Assembly (NCBI GenBank): GCA_020091685.1
Contig: CM034603.1
Coordinates: 18,641,308 to 18,705,307 of the forward strand
Origin: Lutjanus erythropterus
Lineage: Eukaryota > Chordata > Actinopteri > Lutjaniformes > Lutjanidae
Direction: 5' to 3'
Length of the DNA stretch: 64,000 nucleotides
Part shown: positions 11,700 to 25,039 of the stretch, piece after piece
Layout of the letters: each line of letters begins with the position of its first letter
How positions within the stretch are numbered: the stretch's first letter is position 1
Translations under genes and position numbers: made by a program
The notes under the pieces: model-generated
The model's database searches: none
What the model saw: only the letters and a program-made list of their open reading frames with translations
What the model was told of the DNA's origin: nothing

Positions 11700-12200
11700 A
11701 ATTTAGTAATTCAGCATCTCTTTGCTGTATTGTTTAGAGTTATTTTGTAGTCTGTGCAGTCATTCAATGTTGTTCAGTTGCTTTGCACATCCTTGTAGCC
11801 TTTTAGCATCTTCAGAGTCATTTAGAGTCTCTTTGTAGTTTCAAGATTTTTTGTAGCTGTTTAGCATGTTGTGATAGTAATAGTGTGTCTTTATAGTCAT
11901 TTAACATCTCTTTTAGTATCTCAGTTAGTGTCTCTCTAATCATTTAGTGTCTCTTTGTAGCCATTAAGCATTTGTAGTTGTTAAGTGTCTTGTAATCCTT
12001 TAGTATCTAGTATTATATCTAGTATTTAGTATTTTAGTTTCTCCTTGTCATGGTTTAATGTCTCTTTACAAAATGTAGCCTCTCTTTTAGTTGTTCAAGT
12101 CTTTGTCATTGTTTAGTGTGTCTTTGTAGTCATTTAGTGTACATTTGCAGTTGGTTTGCATCTCTTTCTAGTCATTTTGAGTCTTTTTTTGTATTTTTTT
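11700..12200. repeat. Degenerate minisatellite (catttagtgtctctttgtagt type)
   Basis: Variants of a unit such as tcatttagtgtctctttgtag recur many times with drifting length and sequence. It lies wholly within the intron between exons E and F. This is a decayed tandem repeat type I have seen in fish introns. Confidence 0.7.
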
Positions 12201-12917
12201 AAATCTATTTTATGATGCATCGCTGCTCTTGGTTGACCTACAGCTACCTACAGCTAAACTTGAGTTAACTTTATTTTTCAGATTCATACAGATGCTCCTC
12301 TGTGCAGATATTATACTTAATACTTCAACACACTATGCAAGATATTTTAGGAAACTGATGAAAGCCTCAGATGCGGGTTATATTTTTCATATCAATAGTT
12401 AACAGTTACTAATTTTTAAATTTAAATGAACTCTTTGTTGTTATTTTAGCTCCAGAAATGACTTCTAGTTTGTTATGAAAAGTATTTTTTAAAAACAACA
12501 TTTTTTGCTGACCTAACAATGACATTGTCATATACTGTAGTATTAAACTTCTGTTTGGATTGTAGCATAATCCTGATGGTTTTCTACGATCTGACTCACA
12601 GAGACGAGCAGACAAGTCAGATTAAGGAGGAACTTGATGACTTATCACATTGATTACACACTAATAAACAGTGACAATAACATGCTGCAGCGCCGACAGT
12701 ATAGTTCTGTCTAAAAATATTTTTTCTTGAATTACCATTTAAGGAAAAGGATAATTATTACAGTGCACTGTTGTGAATTAAATGTCAAATAAAACAAAAA
12801 ATGCCAACAAATTCAGAAGCAGTTTTTAAGACACTTTGTGCAAGACAGTGTGTTGCAGATAAGCAATCCAGTCAAAGAACGACAGACTATTTATAAGACG
12901 TGAACAACATAAATAAC
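12201..12917 (-). other. myrip intron, nothing recognised
   Basis: AT-rich intron between the minisatellite and exon E. A 68-codon minus-strand open frame at 12,409-12,615 has no recognisable content and no splice fit. Confidence 0.6.
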
Positions 12918-13015
12918 CTGACTGGCGGTGTCGAACTCAGCCTTGGAAATGGCCTCGTCTATGGCCTCCTCTGCCACCCGCAAGGCCACAGTGAGTGTCT
13001 CTGCCATGCTGTGCT
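12918..13015 (-). CDS. myrip: myrip exon E with amphipathic helix
   Basis: A 98-base exon entered in phase 1 and left in phase 0 (acceptor GTTCAG|AGCAC, donor CAG|GTTATT), about residues 184-216. It encodes HSMAETLTVALRVAEEAIDE followed by AISKAEFDTASQ. The stretch ALRVAEEAIDEAISKAE is a clear amphipathic helix with small and aliphatic residues on one face, conserved with mammalian MYRIP. MYRIP is reported to act as an A-kinase anchoring protein, and this helix has the general form of a PKA regulatory-subunit anchor. That assignment is my inference. Confidence 0.9.
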
Positions 13016-13829
13016 CTGAACACAAAGAAACACACTTGTTTTGTTATTAACTGAATGATCCTTCAAACAGCACTGAAATCAAAACAAAAACATGATTCGC
13101 TTGTTGCAATTATGTCCAACTGCATCCTTCTCGGTTTAATCCTGCCTTTCAAGCCATGTGTTACTAATCTGTTTTCACTCTGCCTCCTTCGTGTTATGGA
13201 GGCACTACAGACAGAGACATGACCATCAGACTGCTGCAGCTTTTCATTCATGTTTGCAGTCACTTATCCTGTTAGTGCAGTGAACTAGGAGAGTGAGGAG
13301 AAGTGAGGGCAGAGCAGGACAGAGGCAGCAGAACAGACTAAAATACAACATGAATCAAGATCGGCAGACCATTTACTGTATTTCTCTACTGTTTCATTTG
13401 ACGTAAAGCATCAGATTGATGGCAGCTGGGAACAAATATGAGTTTATGGAATCATGAGAGGATTACAGTGACCCCAAAATATCATTGAACTGGATACTGT
13501 GGCCTCAGGGGGTCAGTTGCAGCAACTTTCTTGTGGAGATGGAATTAAGCTCCTGCTGTTATGAGGCTGAATTACCAGCTGGGTAAATAGGGCAACTTCC
13601 CCAAGGCCCTAAAGGTGACAGGTTCACTGACGGTTTTTGGTAGATTGAATGAATTAATAGAAACTGACATGAAAAAGGGGTCTTACTGCACCTTTTACCT
13701 CAATCTTGAGGCTCAGTCTTGTACAGGGTGCTTGTTTCCAAATCTAGTTTTGGCAAACCAGTTCAACATACATTTACTTTTTTCAGATCACAGATTTTCT
13801 TATCTGCTCATTCAATATGAAGATGTAGC
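13016..13829 (-). other. myrip intron, nothing recognised
   Basis: Intron sequence without recognisable repeats or exon-like frames. Confidence 0.55.
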
Positions 13830-14110
13830 CAGTAGCTGGTTAACTTAGCACAAAGACCGCAAATAGATTGAATTAGCTAGCTTGGCTCTGTCCAAACGTA
13901 CTGTAGGCCTAAAAATATCTACTAGCACCTCTAAAGTCGACTAATTAACATGTTTTATTTAGTTTAAAAACAAAAACTGAAATGGAAAAGGCTTCTTGTT
14001 TCCAGTCTTTATTTTAGGCTAAGCTAACCATCACCAAGCTTAATGTTTACCGTACAGATTGGGTTATATTGATCTTGATCTAAAGAGCTAATATTTCCCA
14101 AATCCTCAAA
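13830..14110. repeat. Dispersed fish repeat (agctagc/taagctaacc type)
   Basis: It contains the landmarks ttagcacaaagaccg, agctagcttggctctgtcc, tagcacctctaaag, cgactaattaacatgtttta, ggctaagctaacc and tttaccgtacaga in the order I know from a widespread fish interspersed repeat. No boundaries or target duplication were determined. Confidence 0.5.
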
Positions 14111-14608
14111 CTTTTGCTTTAAGACATTACTTGATATTGTCATTACATGATGCATATTATTGGATTAATTAGCACTACTAACCAAACGAGTCAGACAGAT
14201 GACTTGAAAATTACCTTTTATTTAAGTATTTGCATATTTTTCTGGACATTGAGAAGTTATGTTTGTTTTGTTTTTGAAACATAACTGGGTGACTGGTGCA
14301 ATGCATGCAAATCTGGCAAACTACTGCAGACTGGCAAAGGCCAATGTGTGAGGCAGCTATTGCAAAAAGGCAAGTCTAAAATGATAAAAATTTAGATTCA
14401 AGGATTATATTGTTGATGGTAATCAGAATACAGCTCAAAAAGCAGTGACACAACCATCACCACAGCCAACTGACCTTTTTTTTGTTTTGTGTTTGTGTTA
14501 CTTGAAGAACACAGAACATGCATGACACAAAAACTACAACTACATGCAGAAAAATAGGTGTCAAGTATAAAACGGATCAGTGAAATTATTACAAAAACAT
14601 GTTTGCAC

Positions 14609-14689
14609 CTTCAGTTTGTCTGTAGAAGGCTGAGTCGCTCCCACAGACGCTACCCTCATTGCAGATGCTCTCTTCGTAGGCGCTGCCCT
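14609..14689 (-). CDS. myrip: myrip exon D
   Basis: An 81-base exon in phase 1 on both sides (acceptor TGTGCAG|AGGGC, donor GAAG|GTGCAA). It encodes EGSAYEESICNEGSVCGSDS followed by AFYRQTE, roughly residues 157-183. The GSDSxFYRQxE block is a MYRIP landmark after the Rab27-binding region. The 'cag' acceptor was chosen over a later AG because only this one keeps the frame. Confidence 0.88.
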
Positions 14690-16579
14690 CTGCACACACA
14701 GATATTGACATGAAAAGACAGATTCACACGAAATTAGTTAAAAATCAATGTAAAAACAAAGTCAAAGCTATACAACAAATTATAATCATTTAAAAACAGA
14801 ACAGAAGGGAATAGCTGATGACATATTTGTGCTGTGAACAGAAGTTGTGAGACCTAATTTAAAGGATCTCTGCCTTTAAATACAGAACTTGAGCTGAGCT
14901 GATGACAGAACAGCACAGAGCTCCGTCATACTGTAGATAGTTTGCCCTTCTAACTATGAGCCCTGAGCTCTTTTCACGTCGTGTAAATATTCATGCAACA
15001 ATGCAGCCATTTGTGGTTATATAAGTGCATTAGAGCGACCTCGCGAGTGGTATTACCAGGCGACCTGATCTGTGGGCAGCAGGGGCCTGGTTCAGAGGTA
15101 CAGTAGAGCTCACAGGGTCACTTCCAATCATTTTAAGGCAAAGAGACGACTTAAACCAAGTGATAGGAACTGTAGATTATTTTTAAAGTGCAGACAGTTC
15201 TCTATCCTCTCTCTCTCACCCCTATAGGCTGAGTTCACTGGTGGGATGTATCCTGTCCTGATGAAAAGAGGATCCTCTATGTAGTTCAGGGGCTGGAGCA
15301 TGGGTTGTGTTTCTGTGACCCCTGGTATTTGTGTGTGTGTGCAGACAGCTGTGCTGTAACATTTAATGAATCAGGACACATTTGGCCGCAGCACATGGAC
15401 ATGAAAAAGACTCATGACCAACACAGTTGCCTCTGCTGCAGCAGTTAAAGGTCAGAGTAAGCCCAAGTGCACCATGAGACTCAGAGGAAGGTGAGCTGAC
15501 AGTGGCAAACCCGAACATAAAACTAAAAGTAAAAAATTTAAAAACTGGGAATCAGAGAAGCAGACCGTGTGATGTCAAAAAACGTGATGTCAGCCCGACA
15601 ACATTTGTCAAATTGTAAAACTTTGTAATACACAATGTGCCGCAACATCTACACTTATACGCTCTGCTAGAGTATAATTTTAATGGTAAAACCTAAACTC
15701 AGTTTGTCTACAGGTGTAACGTGTGAATTACCTCAACATTAACTTGATGGCACCACCATGACGTTCACATTTGTGGTTTAGAGTACCAGAACAGCTGTTG
15801 GATGAATTGCCCTGAAATTTGGTTCACACATCCACGTCCCCCTCAGGATGATCTGCAATAGCTTCTTCTTCTGACTTTTCATCTAGTACTGTCAAACTCA
15901 GGTCAAACTTTTAATTAAATAATGTATTTTTGTAGGCCAACCTGACAGTTAGCACCACTCAGGTTCCCTCCATAAAAAGCCAATGTGAATATTTAAATAT
16001 TGAATTAGTGCAGAAAAAAGGCTCTGTGGGAGACAACAGTTTATGAAGCTTAAACTTTTTGCTCAGCAAGATAATCTTCAGACATGAACACCACTTTTAT
16101 GATGAAGTCTAAATGCAATCACCAGAAGTAAAACGCTAACTGTAGGCTATAAAGGAATCACACCACACTATGTCATACTCACTAAGTGACTAGAATTGTA
16201 CACAATCAAGTTTAATGTCTACGACAACCTGTGGTTTCATTTAGCCACTTGTTAGCAACCACCTTTTTTAAGACAGGTAAAAACAAAATTCACAAGTGGC
16301 GTAGAACAAAACAAAAATCTCTGAAGCTTGTGTTTATATCAGACCTTTTTTGAGGCATCTAACAAAAAAAAAAAAGCTGATGTCACAAAGCTGCAAGCAT
16401 GGCTTTAACTGTAACTGGTTTTCTGTCTCCCCGTGCTATTGATGTTTATTTTGTGCAAGTAAAATAAATAGAAAGAAAGAGATAATTGTAAAAGAATGAG
16501 TTGAGACTTAAATCAATACCTAACAATATAGTTTTGTATGAATAGCATTCAAGCTTCAACTAATGCTTTGTATGTCTGT
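14690..16579 (-). other. myrip intron (first part), nothing recognised
   Basis: Part of a 5-kb intron between exons C and D. It shows AT-rich sequence with a short GT run near 15,331 and no exon-like frame that fits neighbouring phases. Confidence 0.55.
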
Positions 16580-16940
16580 ATGCAGAACTTGGTGATATGG
16601 ACAAACTCAAATATCACAATATTTTTGACCAAATACCTCAATATAGATATTGCGACAATATTGTAGGGATGACTGTTGGTGCTTTCACAAAACATTAACA
16701 CAATGAGGTTTTTGATAAATAATCATGAGTAATGTGGATATAAAGACTAAGTGGGTAAAGGCAAATAATAGAACTCCTAGAACAGTTTGGTAAGTTCAGA
16801 AAATTACATTACTTTACTGTGATGCATCCTTTAAAATCAAGGAAAGACAACACTTATGCCATAACATGATATAACGATATCCAAAGCTGAGGACAATATC
16901 TGTAACATTGATTTAATATCCGTATATTGCCAAGTCTTAT
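16580..16940. repeat. Dispersed fish repeat (caatatcacaatattttt type)
   Basis: Contains ggtgatatggac, aatatcacaatatttttgac, gcgacaatattgtagggatg, gggtaaaggcaaataatag and ttatgccataacatgatata, in the order of a common fish interspersed repeat. A fragment of the same family lies inverted at about 1,498-1,575. Confidence 0.55.
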
Positions 16941-18097
16941 CTGTATGTGTTCTCCTTCTTCTGCTCCTCAGTTATTACCTTGCTTTACTCTTTAGAGAAA
17001 GATGTGTCACTGGGCTGTGGCAGTGTCTGCTAAACAAATCTCACACAAGATGATGCCTATACACACAAGTATTATTTCCCAAATGCCACCTCTATTAATT
17101 CTGATGCTATTCATGCAGCTCACATTGTTCTTATGCAAAGTAAGCATTAGCAGGGCTTTCCATGAGTCAGACTATGCAGATCGGATTTGGCAGCTGAATA
17201 AACACTGCTGAATTTCCAATGCAGGTCAGTCATAAACAAATTAAAATGTATGATAATGTGCATGCGTGTGAGCAGAGAATGAAAACAGAGCCGTGTAAAC
17301 CAGAATGAGACACTGAGCGGTGGCCTGATGGTGGCCAGCCCACATCAGTCATCCTCCCAGGGGGGTCACAGCTCTGCATCATCTGCAGCCAGCGACCTCC
17401 GCTCCACAAAACACTCATAATTCTCTGAAATCCCTTGTCTGTTCAATCAGATCAGAGACTCTGAACCAATGGCCCGGAGATGCACTGCTCCACTCTGTCC
17501 CCGACTATGAGAACACGCCGGAGCGTATGCTGCCGGGTGTACAGTCTTATTTAAAGCACTGTATAGTACTACGAATGCATTTTCAGCATGGCTGGCTCCA
17601 GCAAAGCTCCTGTAACCCTGCCTGTATTTGTGCTACACGCTTCATATTAAGCTGTGTTGGACGGCTTTAAGAAACACAACACGTCTGGATACAGAGGAGA
17701 AGGTTTCTCCTAAATCTAGACTGTGTTTTGTGACATCAAAATATGAGATAATAACATGTCAGTAACATAACGGCACAAAACATTAAATGATGACTAAAAA
17801 GATCTAGAAATCTGCTGTGTTTTTCATTAATTAACATACCAAAGCCATATTCTATATATTCTATATTAGATATATATTCTCACTGCTTATGTTGAAATAT
17901 AAACAGGTTTAAATTTAAAGTAAATTACTTTATAAATGACATATTACAAAAAAGATGATTTGTGATTAAAGGGAAATAAATTTAGTCAAACAGTATTGCT
18001 GTGTAACTCAGCAGTGGCAGAAATATCTGCATCAACTGTTATTCTGGATTATTATCTCTGTATATTGCATATATTCTTTATACTTTATACTGTGAAC
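16941..18097 (-). other. myrip intron, nothing recognised
   Basis: Intron sequence. A 69-codon plus-strand open frame at 17,002-17,211 and a 62-codon minus-strand one at 17,230-17,418 have no recognisable domain and no support from splice sites. Confidence 0.5.
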
Positions 18098-18300
18098 CAT
18101 TCAAGTCAAATCTATTTATTTATATAGTGCCAAATTATGACAGACGTTAATTCAGGGTACTTATAAAATAGAGCACGCCTAGACAATACTCTTTATAATA
18201 TAATTTATAGAGATCCACCATGAGCAAGCACTTGGAAACAACAGCGAGGAAAAATTTCCTTCTAACAGACCTCAGGCAGTACCAGCCTCATGGTGGGCAC
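18098..18300 (+). mobile_element. SINE-like fish repeat
   Basis: The sequence runs from tcaagtcaaatctatttatttatatag through gagcacgcctagac, accatgagcaagcacttgg and caacagcgaggaaaaatttcc to agcctcatggtgggc. This order matches a fish repeat that I recognise. It is diverged, so this copy is old. Confidence 0.55.
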
Positions 18301-19706
18301 ATTCATTAACACACATTTTGTATATTTATTAATTAATTAATTTGTTTGTTTATTTATTTATTCATTTATTCATTCTTGATTTTTGCCATATTTTGCTTCT
18401 TTCTTTTTTCTTTCCCTTCTGCCCAAAATACATGGGACATGGACAGGCTTGGGAGGGTTACTTTAAAAATGTATTACAGTGCAGTTACTAATTACCAATA
18501 TACCAGTAAGCTACATGGGTGTTGACACACTTTTTTCATTAGTATTCATTTGGTGGTCGTTTGCGTTATGCATTTCATTTCTTGATAGAAGATAATGTCA
18601 ACAGCAGAAAAATAACTGTTCTTCATTTACTACTTCTGCTTCAAAACTTGGTACATTTGCTCAAAAGCACCATGTGGTGGCAGTCAATCCTTTGACCCCA
18701 CCCATGTTAAGCACTTTCTTCTCACTTTATCACTGAAAGCAGATGCCTGCAGAGGTCAAAAACAAGTCTGTGATAGCAGTGAGAGTGAACCAAGCAAGAA
18801 CCAAGACAGAATTAAGTTGCGGACTGTAAAAGCAAAACAATGAGCTGAAAAACTCTAAAAAGCTCAGTAAATCTGAGGGAGAGGTGCAGAGTCGGGTGCC
18901 AGTTTTCTGTGGGTTCATCACTACGTGACACCTTTTACATTACACAGTCATTTGATCCATTGTTAATATATAAATTATATATTGATTTTTGACAGGTTCT
19001 GTAACCTCAAATTGTATAAAACAAGAAAACATTCTTTATGGCAAATTAGGTCAACTGCCCGTTCAAGTTGAAACAAAATGTGTTTTTGTAATGATTGGTG
19101 ACGTTTAAACAAACAAATGCTTCTATACTGTGTAAAACCCAAATACAACAGTCCTGACTCCCAGATTCTCTACTGTATGATTAGATGGAGGAAGCAAACA
19201 AAGATTTTTAAAAAAATGGAGTCTGGCAGCAGCAAGAGTAATCTGCTGAAGTTATGTGAGATGAAAGCCAAGCAAGAGCTTAATCCTGTTTCACTCTCTT
19301 CATGTTCTACACTGCTGTGAGATATGAAACAGCAAAAACCACACAGATGCACAGAAATATACTCAAACAACAAATCAGCCACATGGTGTGTTTAAAGAGA
19401 CACGTATTCTTGTTATAAAAACATACTATCATGGCTGATGAGAGCAGATTCTCTCTACAGTAATCCGTTTACAGCCTTCAGTACAGGATTAGGCTTGTAG
19501 AAAAAATATGAACAAGTCATACACAGGATTTCAAAACCCGTTCAGATGTCATATTTTCCCAAAGTGTGTCACAAGTGAAGAACTGTCAGTGAAGGTTAAC
19601 CCTGAATGTCAAGAGACCAGTTAAAAAAAAGAAAAACTAGTCATATCACCAAAGTTACTAGAATGAGGTTTTATCCGCAAAGCTGATTAACAGAGTGTTG
19701 GTTTAC
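18301..19706 (-). other. myrip intron, nothing recognised
   Basis: AT-rich intron with a (TTTA/TTTG)n tract at about 18,325-18,372. No exon-like frame fits the phase between exons C and D. Confidence 0.55.
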
Positions 19707-19843
19707 CAGTAAGTTCTGAAAGTGCACTGTGCTCCGCCAGGTGCTTCCTGTACAGCGTCTTCAGCACTTTGGCGCTGCCGAACCTCTTGAAGCGTCTCTT
19801 CACATTATTGTAGAACCACTCCAGTGACTGTGTCTTCAACAAC
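19707..19843 (-). CDS. myrip: myrip exon C, SHD2 Rab27-binding helix
   Basis: A 137-base exon entered in phase 2 and left in phase 1 (acceptor TCTCAG|GTTG, donor ACTG|GTAAAC), residues 112-156. It begins [20 protein letters not shown] and continues [14 protein letters not shown]. The SLEWFY motif at residues 117-122 is the second half of the Slp-homology domain, which with the N-terminal helix and zinc finger grips GTP-bound Rab27A. The run [23 protein letters not shown] distinguishes MYRIP from melanophilin, where the motif is SLEWYY. This is among the strongest evidence for gene identity. Confidence 0.95.
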
Positions 19844-22614
19844 CTGAGAGAGACAAAGAGACAAGCGTAAGTTTGCACATTTAATCAATATGAATCTTAT
19901 TTTGAGCCTTTCATAAGAATTCTGATAAATCTTCATACCAATACAATTGCTGTGATTGGTCTCTGATTTCCTTGCTAAAGCCAGGTGATAAACTGTACAG
20001 GCATTTTCTTAAGACATTTTAGAAAATATATCTTTAGTTAGTTTATGGATTATAGTGGATTGTTGTCATGGATTATGTTTAGTTAGTCCATGGAATATGA
20101 TGTCAGTGATACAAAATGCAGGATATGTGACACATTATTATCACAATATATGATAATTAATATATCAGCTTCCTTACTTTGTTGTAATTACAGTAAAATA
20201 TATAAAAAGGGAGTTAATCAAAAGTAATAAAATACAGTCAGTCCCACTGACACACATGCCGATCTCCTAAAAATTACTTTTCTGTACTAGGGTTGTGCTG
20301 TTGGATGATGCATTCGTCCATCTCCGATGGCTGACAGTCATCAGCCACTGAGCTCCCTATCATCCTAACATGGTGATATAACAGGCTTCTGTTTTTGAGG
20401 TAGTGTCACCTCCCATAGTTGCCATAAGGCAGAGGTTTCATTCCATGTTTGACTTGTGGGAGAGGGGAAAAAAAAAGCTGCAGCTGCTGGTCATTGCAAT
20501 GTTACGTCTCCATGCCCTGTTTATTATTTTCTAATTAACCCTGCCCTGTTAGGCGAACCCAAGACGCTCAGTTGACATTAGTGGCAACTGTGTTTCTTCT
20601 CTGCAGGCTGCTGTTAGTGCTGCTATTATTTCATACCTGAGCTTCCACAGTATAGCTAGCCAGCTAACTTTGTTTCAAGCTTAACACATCTATGTTACAG
20701 ACATGTTGTGCAGACAAGAAGATGCGGCACAAGGGATGTATGTCAGACGCGACACCTGACAAAGATGTGAGAGTTGATCTGCCTGCTTGCAGCAAGACGG
20801 CTAGCAAGTCAGCTTCACTACAGGACATCTAACCCCCCACCTTCCTGCAAAAAAACGCGCCATCGTCCATCTGCATGGTTTCACCTGTGGACATCATCAT
20901 ATACCAGTTTGGTAGACAATGCCCAACCCTATTACATACTGATAACATGCAATATCACATATGTTTGGAAACAAACATCACCAAACATAATTCAGGCAAC
21001 CATTATTAGTCAATTTGAAAGGAACAAAATAATAGAATGCTGTAATCGTGACTAGTTTTAAATTTATTTTAGATTACTTAAAGAAAGATGTTGTGCACAT
21101 CCACGCACTGATCATGACTAATAGCTGTGGGGTTGTTTGTGTACATTATCAGCACTCTTTTTGCCACAAAGGCCAGATAAAGCAAATTAGCTGAGTTTTG
21201 ATCTTTTACAGACAATAACTGAAAGGTTTTTTTTGTAATAATAATGTATCAAACAACAAGGCACCAATCGATTAACCGATAGAGAATTACCTGGCCCGGA
21301 CACAACTTTACTCTTTTGATTCTCTTATGCTCTCATAGCATTGTTTTTGGCTGCAGCAAGGAGCCAAATTTTCAGTGAAAATTATCAGAAACCCAGAGTA
21401 CACTAGCACTAAACAACAAACAGACAAAATAAGTGACTAGCTGGTGAAAACTGTGGAGCATTTAGCAGCTAAAGAGCCACATATTTCTCTCAGGCGCTGG
21501 TGGAGACCAAAAGCTAAAAGAAAGTGAATATTGCTTACATTCACCAGGCAGACAAAAACACAACTTCAAAGAAATGATAATAATGCTTGATGTGCAAAAA
21601 AGTAACACGTTTGTTTACATGTTCATCATAGCAGGTTCAGATTTGAATGAAAATGGTTTGAAAATTCACACAGCGGCTCCAAATTTAGGAGAAGTTGAGA
21701 ACCTATTCAGTTACTCCTATAGATCTTTAAAGCCTTATAAGTTGTATGCATTGTCATTTATTAATTTCACAGGTGTGTTATCAAAGAGGTCTTTCATGCA
21801 GATCTAATTTATGAATGAAAGATTTACATCTCATCTCAGAGTTTAAACATTTAAGATTAAAATGAAGCAGCATATAATTGAATGTTAAGGAATGACAGCT
21901 GTAGGGTAGTGCAGAGATATTCATGTCAGCATGTTTAATGAGTTACCATCTGTTCACTGCGCGGTTGAGCTGCAGTGTGATGAGAGCTGAGTGAGTGTGT
22001 GGACAGTGAGTGTGTTGACAGGAGGTGGAGGTGACACACAGACTCTTCAAGTGTGACCCATCTTCAGGTAACTCCTCCAGTTTCTGGCCTCTCCTGATAC
22101 AGGAAACTGTCAGTGAGGTTTAACAACCAGCTCTCCTGACAACTGTCCCTCTAAAAAACATCCAACAAGTTAAGAAACTGACGCCTTCATCATTAAGACG
22201 ATACTTCAGATGGAAGGAAACACTGTGATGGAATTTTCTCCAAGAAGTTCTTACTGAGTTTGAGCCTTTCTGTGTGGATTTTGAAGGGTGCCTGTGTGGG
22301 TTTCCTGCAGTTCCCAGGTGAAATTTAAAGTTAATTGCCCTCACTGCAGGTGTTTATTATTGTGATGACTGTACCCTCCTTCTTGCCCAGTGCCTGCTGG
22401 GATGCCCACAGCCACCCATGAGCCACAACAGACTAAGTGGGTATAGAGAATGGACTTAGGATTCTGGGTTTTAGTACTCTGGCTACAGTATACAATATTT
22501 GTAATTTACAATATTATATAAGGCACATATTGTAATTGGATAAGTGGCAATATTCTACATGTTTGTTGTTGCCAACAAACCCCATGAAAGGACAAAACCA
22601 CAATGAATTTTATA
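19844..22614 (-). other. myrip intron (first part), nothing firm
   Basis: Part of the 5-kb intron between exons B and C. Short open frames near 20,774 and 21,574 have no domains. No repeat family was recognised with confidence. Confidence 0.5.
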
Positions 22615-22932
22615 TCCATAGTCTATTAATCAGTCGATTATTTTCTCAATTAAATTGATTAATAGTTATTTGTTTTAAAAAATGAGAAAATGGTGAAAAA
22701 TTAGTGTTTCCCACAACCTAAGATGACATCCTCACATGTCTTGTTTTACTCACAACCCAAAAATATTCAGTTTACTGTCAGAGAAGAGTGAAGAAACCAA
22801 AAAATATTGAAATTTAAGAAGCTGAAATCAGATAATTTTGACTTTTTTTCCCCTAAACATTTACTCAAACCGATTAATCAGGAGTCGGATTAGTTGGCGA
22901 TTAATTTAATAATCGATTAATTGTTGCAGCAG
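22615..22932. repeat. Dispersed fish repeat (gattaatcgatta type)
   Basis: Contains cagtcgattattttctcaatt, gaaaatggtgaaaaattagt, gtgtttcccacaacctaaga, acaacccaaaaatattcagt, agaagctgaaatcagataat and ggcgattaatttaataatcg, the ordered landmarks of a very widespread fish repeat. A weaker relative appears around 28,620-28,740. Confidence 0.65.
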
Positions 22933-24817
22933 TACTAGTAACAACTACTGTCTCTGAAGCTATAACCTCGATCATATTCCTCTGCGCCACAGACTGGGCC
23001 TGGAACCACACAAATCTGTTAGTTCATGTTTCATTTGATCTGGCAGATACGTCCGGCTGATCGAACAGATTTCAATGGTCCAGATTTGAAAACTCAGCAC
23101 TTTGATCAAAATGTCAAACTAGACAGTGTTGATCAAATATGAATATAGATTCTGTTGCTGCACTGCCTACTTCTCGCCTCAAATGTTTTTTCAGAAACAC
23201 ATTTTAGTCTACTGTTCAGCTGTAATTTGAGAGGGTTTGGGGACAAGCCACCATCCAACTTGCTCAGCGCTACGTCACACGCCAGGATGGTGTTCCACCT
23301 CAAACATCTAAATACACCTGCAAATTTAAGCAGAGTTGGACAGTTTCCATTTATATCTGCTTGTCACCAGGACTGTGCCCTCACCTTTTGCAAAGTCTGT
23401 ACAGTTGATTTTAATATAGGGCACGGTGGGAAACCTGACCGGAGCCAACATATCAGCTCCCACTGGCACACAGGGAGTTGAGACACCGAGTGATTTATTT
23501 ATTTACTTAGTTACTATCTGCACCCCCAACCCTGAAACCTAAATGTTGGCAGGTCTCAAAGACAGACTTTCACTTTGTTGGTTGTGATTGTTTCAAAGGA
23601 TTTGTTAGCAAAAAAGGTGTCAGTATGCTTCAGTCAAACTTCTAGTGTAATGGTTGAACAGCATCTGAAACCGTTCTACTCCCACACACCTTTCCAATGT
23701 AAAAAAACGGAAGAGATGTCTTTCAGGACTGACTTAACGTTTGCACTGAGAGCTCCCTGACAAGCAGATGACACATCTCAAGGGGATTATCCAGAGATAC
23801 AATATTTTTTAATTTACCCCCAGCTTTAGAAACATGGGGCATGACACCAGTTTTCTGCAGATAAAGTGAGTTCAATTGTTGAATCTCAATTAATAAAGTG
23901 TTGAAATGTTACAAATACTCTATAAACTATCTGGTGGACTATCAAAATGAAGTGTTACCAAAGAAAATGTCAAAAACAAACTTTTCATGAACAAAAAGAT
24001 TCTCGATCACAACATATTTTCCAATTTCTCCAATAGGTTAAGAGGAAGATAACTGACATTTCAAACCGTGAAGATTGGTGGGGGGCTCGTCTTAGGAGTA
24101 CGAAGAAATAAACATGGTTCTTCCAACTGCAGTTCCCTGGTAAAGTTTTCAAACTACAGATTTAAAACTACCAGTGTATGCCGGTACCATTAATTGTATT
24201 ATGTCATTACGTTCTGTGATTCCTTCATTTTCACACAATTTTTATCTTTGCTGAAAAACAAAAATCATGATGATATGAAATTTGTTGGGGTCGGTAACCA
24301 ACATATTTTTTTTTTTACATCTAGAGAACAAGGTTTGTCACGTAGTTTTTCTCTGCTAAAACACTGCAGGGTTCTGCAATTTGGATATTGCACTTAACCA
24401 TATTATGATTTCGATAATATTTTTGGTTAAATGTGCAGCCCTACACTGCAGCAATACGCACCTCTGGATGGTGCATTTAAGGGTTTCTGAATATTATATG
24501 CTGAATATTGTTGCTTCACCTCTTCCAGCATCACAGCCTATACGTCTCTCTGTTATATTGTGATAGGCTGAGTACAAATATGTCATCCAGTAGCAGACTT
24601 CGTCCTGTCCTGTATCTTAGTGACTATGCTGAGTGTAATAAGTACTAAATCCATCTCTCCAGCAGCAGAGTTAAGACCTTAATAACCTTTGACGTCACTG
24701 TCAGCCTCTCATCTTTAAGTTTACCTCATGGACTTCAAACACACACACACACGCACCATCTGAATCAACGCACTACTACCGCCACCACTACCGCCAACGC
24801 CGCTGCCGCCTTCTTAC
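22933..24817 (-). other. myrip intron, nothing recognised
   Basis: The rest of the intron between exons B and C. It contains a short (AC)n run near 24,739-24,753. The 108-codon plus-strand open frame at 23,155-23,481 has no recognisable domain or splice context, and I leave it uncalled. Confidence 0.5.
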
Positions 24818-25039
24818 CTGCTCTTCTGGCAGGCGGAACAGAGCCAAGCTTTGTCCCGCTTGTTGTAGACCCGACAGGCCTTGCAGACGTTGTAGTGGCA
24901 GTCGTGGCACTGGCGCTTGGGGTTGAGCAGGAAGGTGAAGGGCGAGCAGCAGCGGATGCAGCAGCGCCGGTTGAAGCAACTCTGCCGTGACAGCAGGAGG
25001 CAGCGACTGCCCTCCTCGTCCAGCTCCTGCTTCAGTTCA
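24818..25039 (-). CDS. myrip: myrip exon B, FYVE-like zinc finger
   Basis: A 222-base exon in phase 2 on both sides (acceptor CCCACAG|TGAACTG, donor AGCAG|GTAAGA), residues 37-111. It starts SELKQELDEEGSR and encodes a zinc finger with four CxxC pairs at C64/C67, C81/C84, C89/C92 and C104/C107, including RCCSPFTFLLNPKRQC and KAWLCSACQ. This is the FYVE-related finger between the two Rab27-binding helices of Slac2/Slp proteins. The sequence is much closer to MYRIP than to melanophilin. Joining exon A (CTC AG) to T here gives the expected LSELK. Confidence 0.95.
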
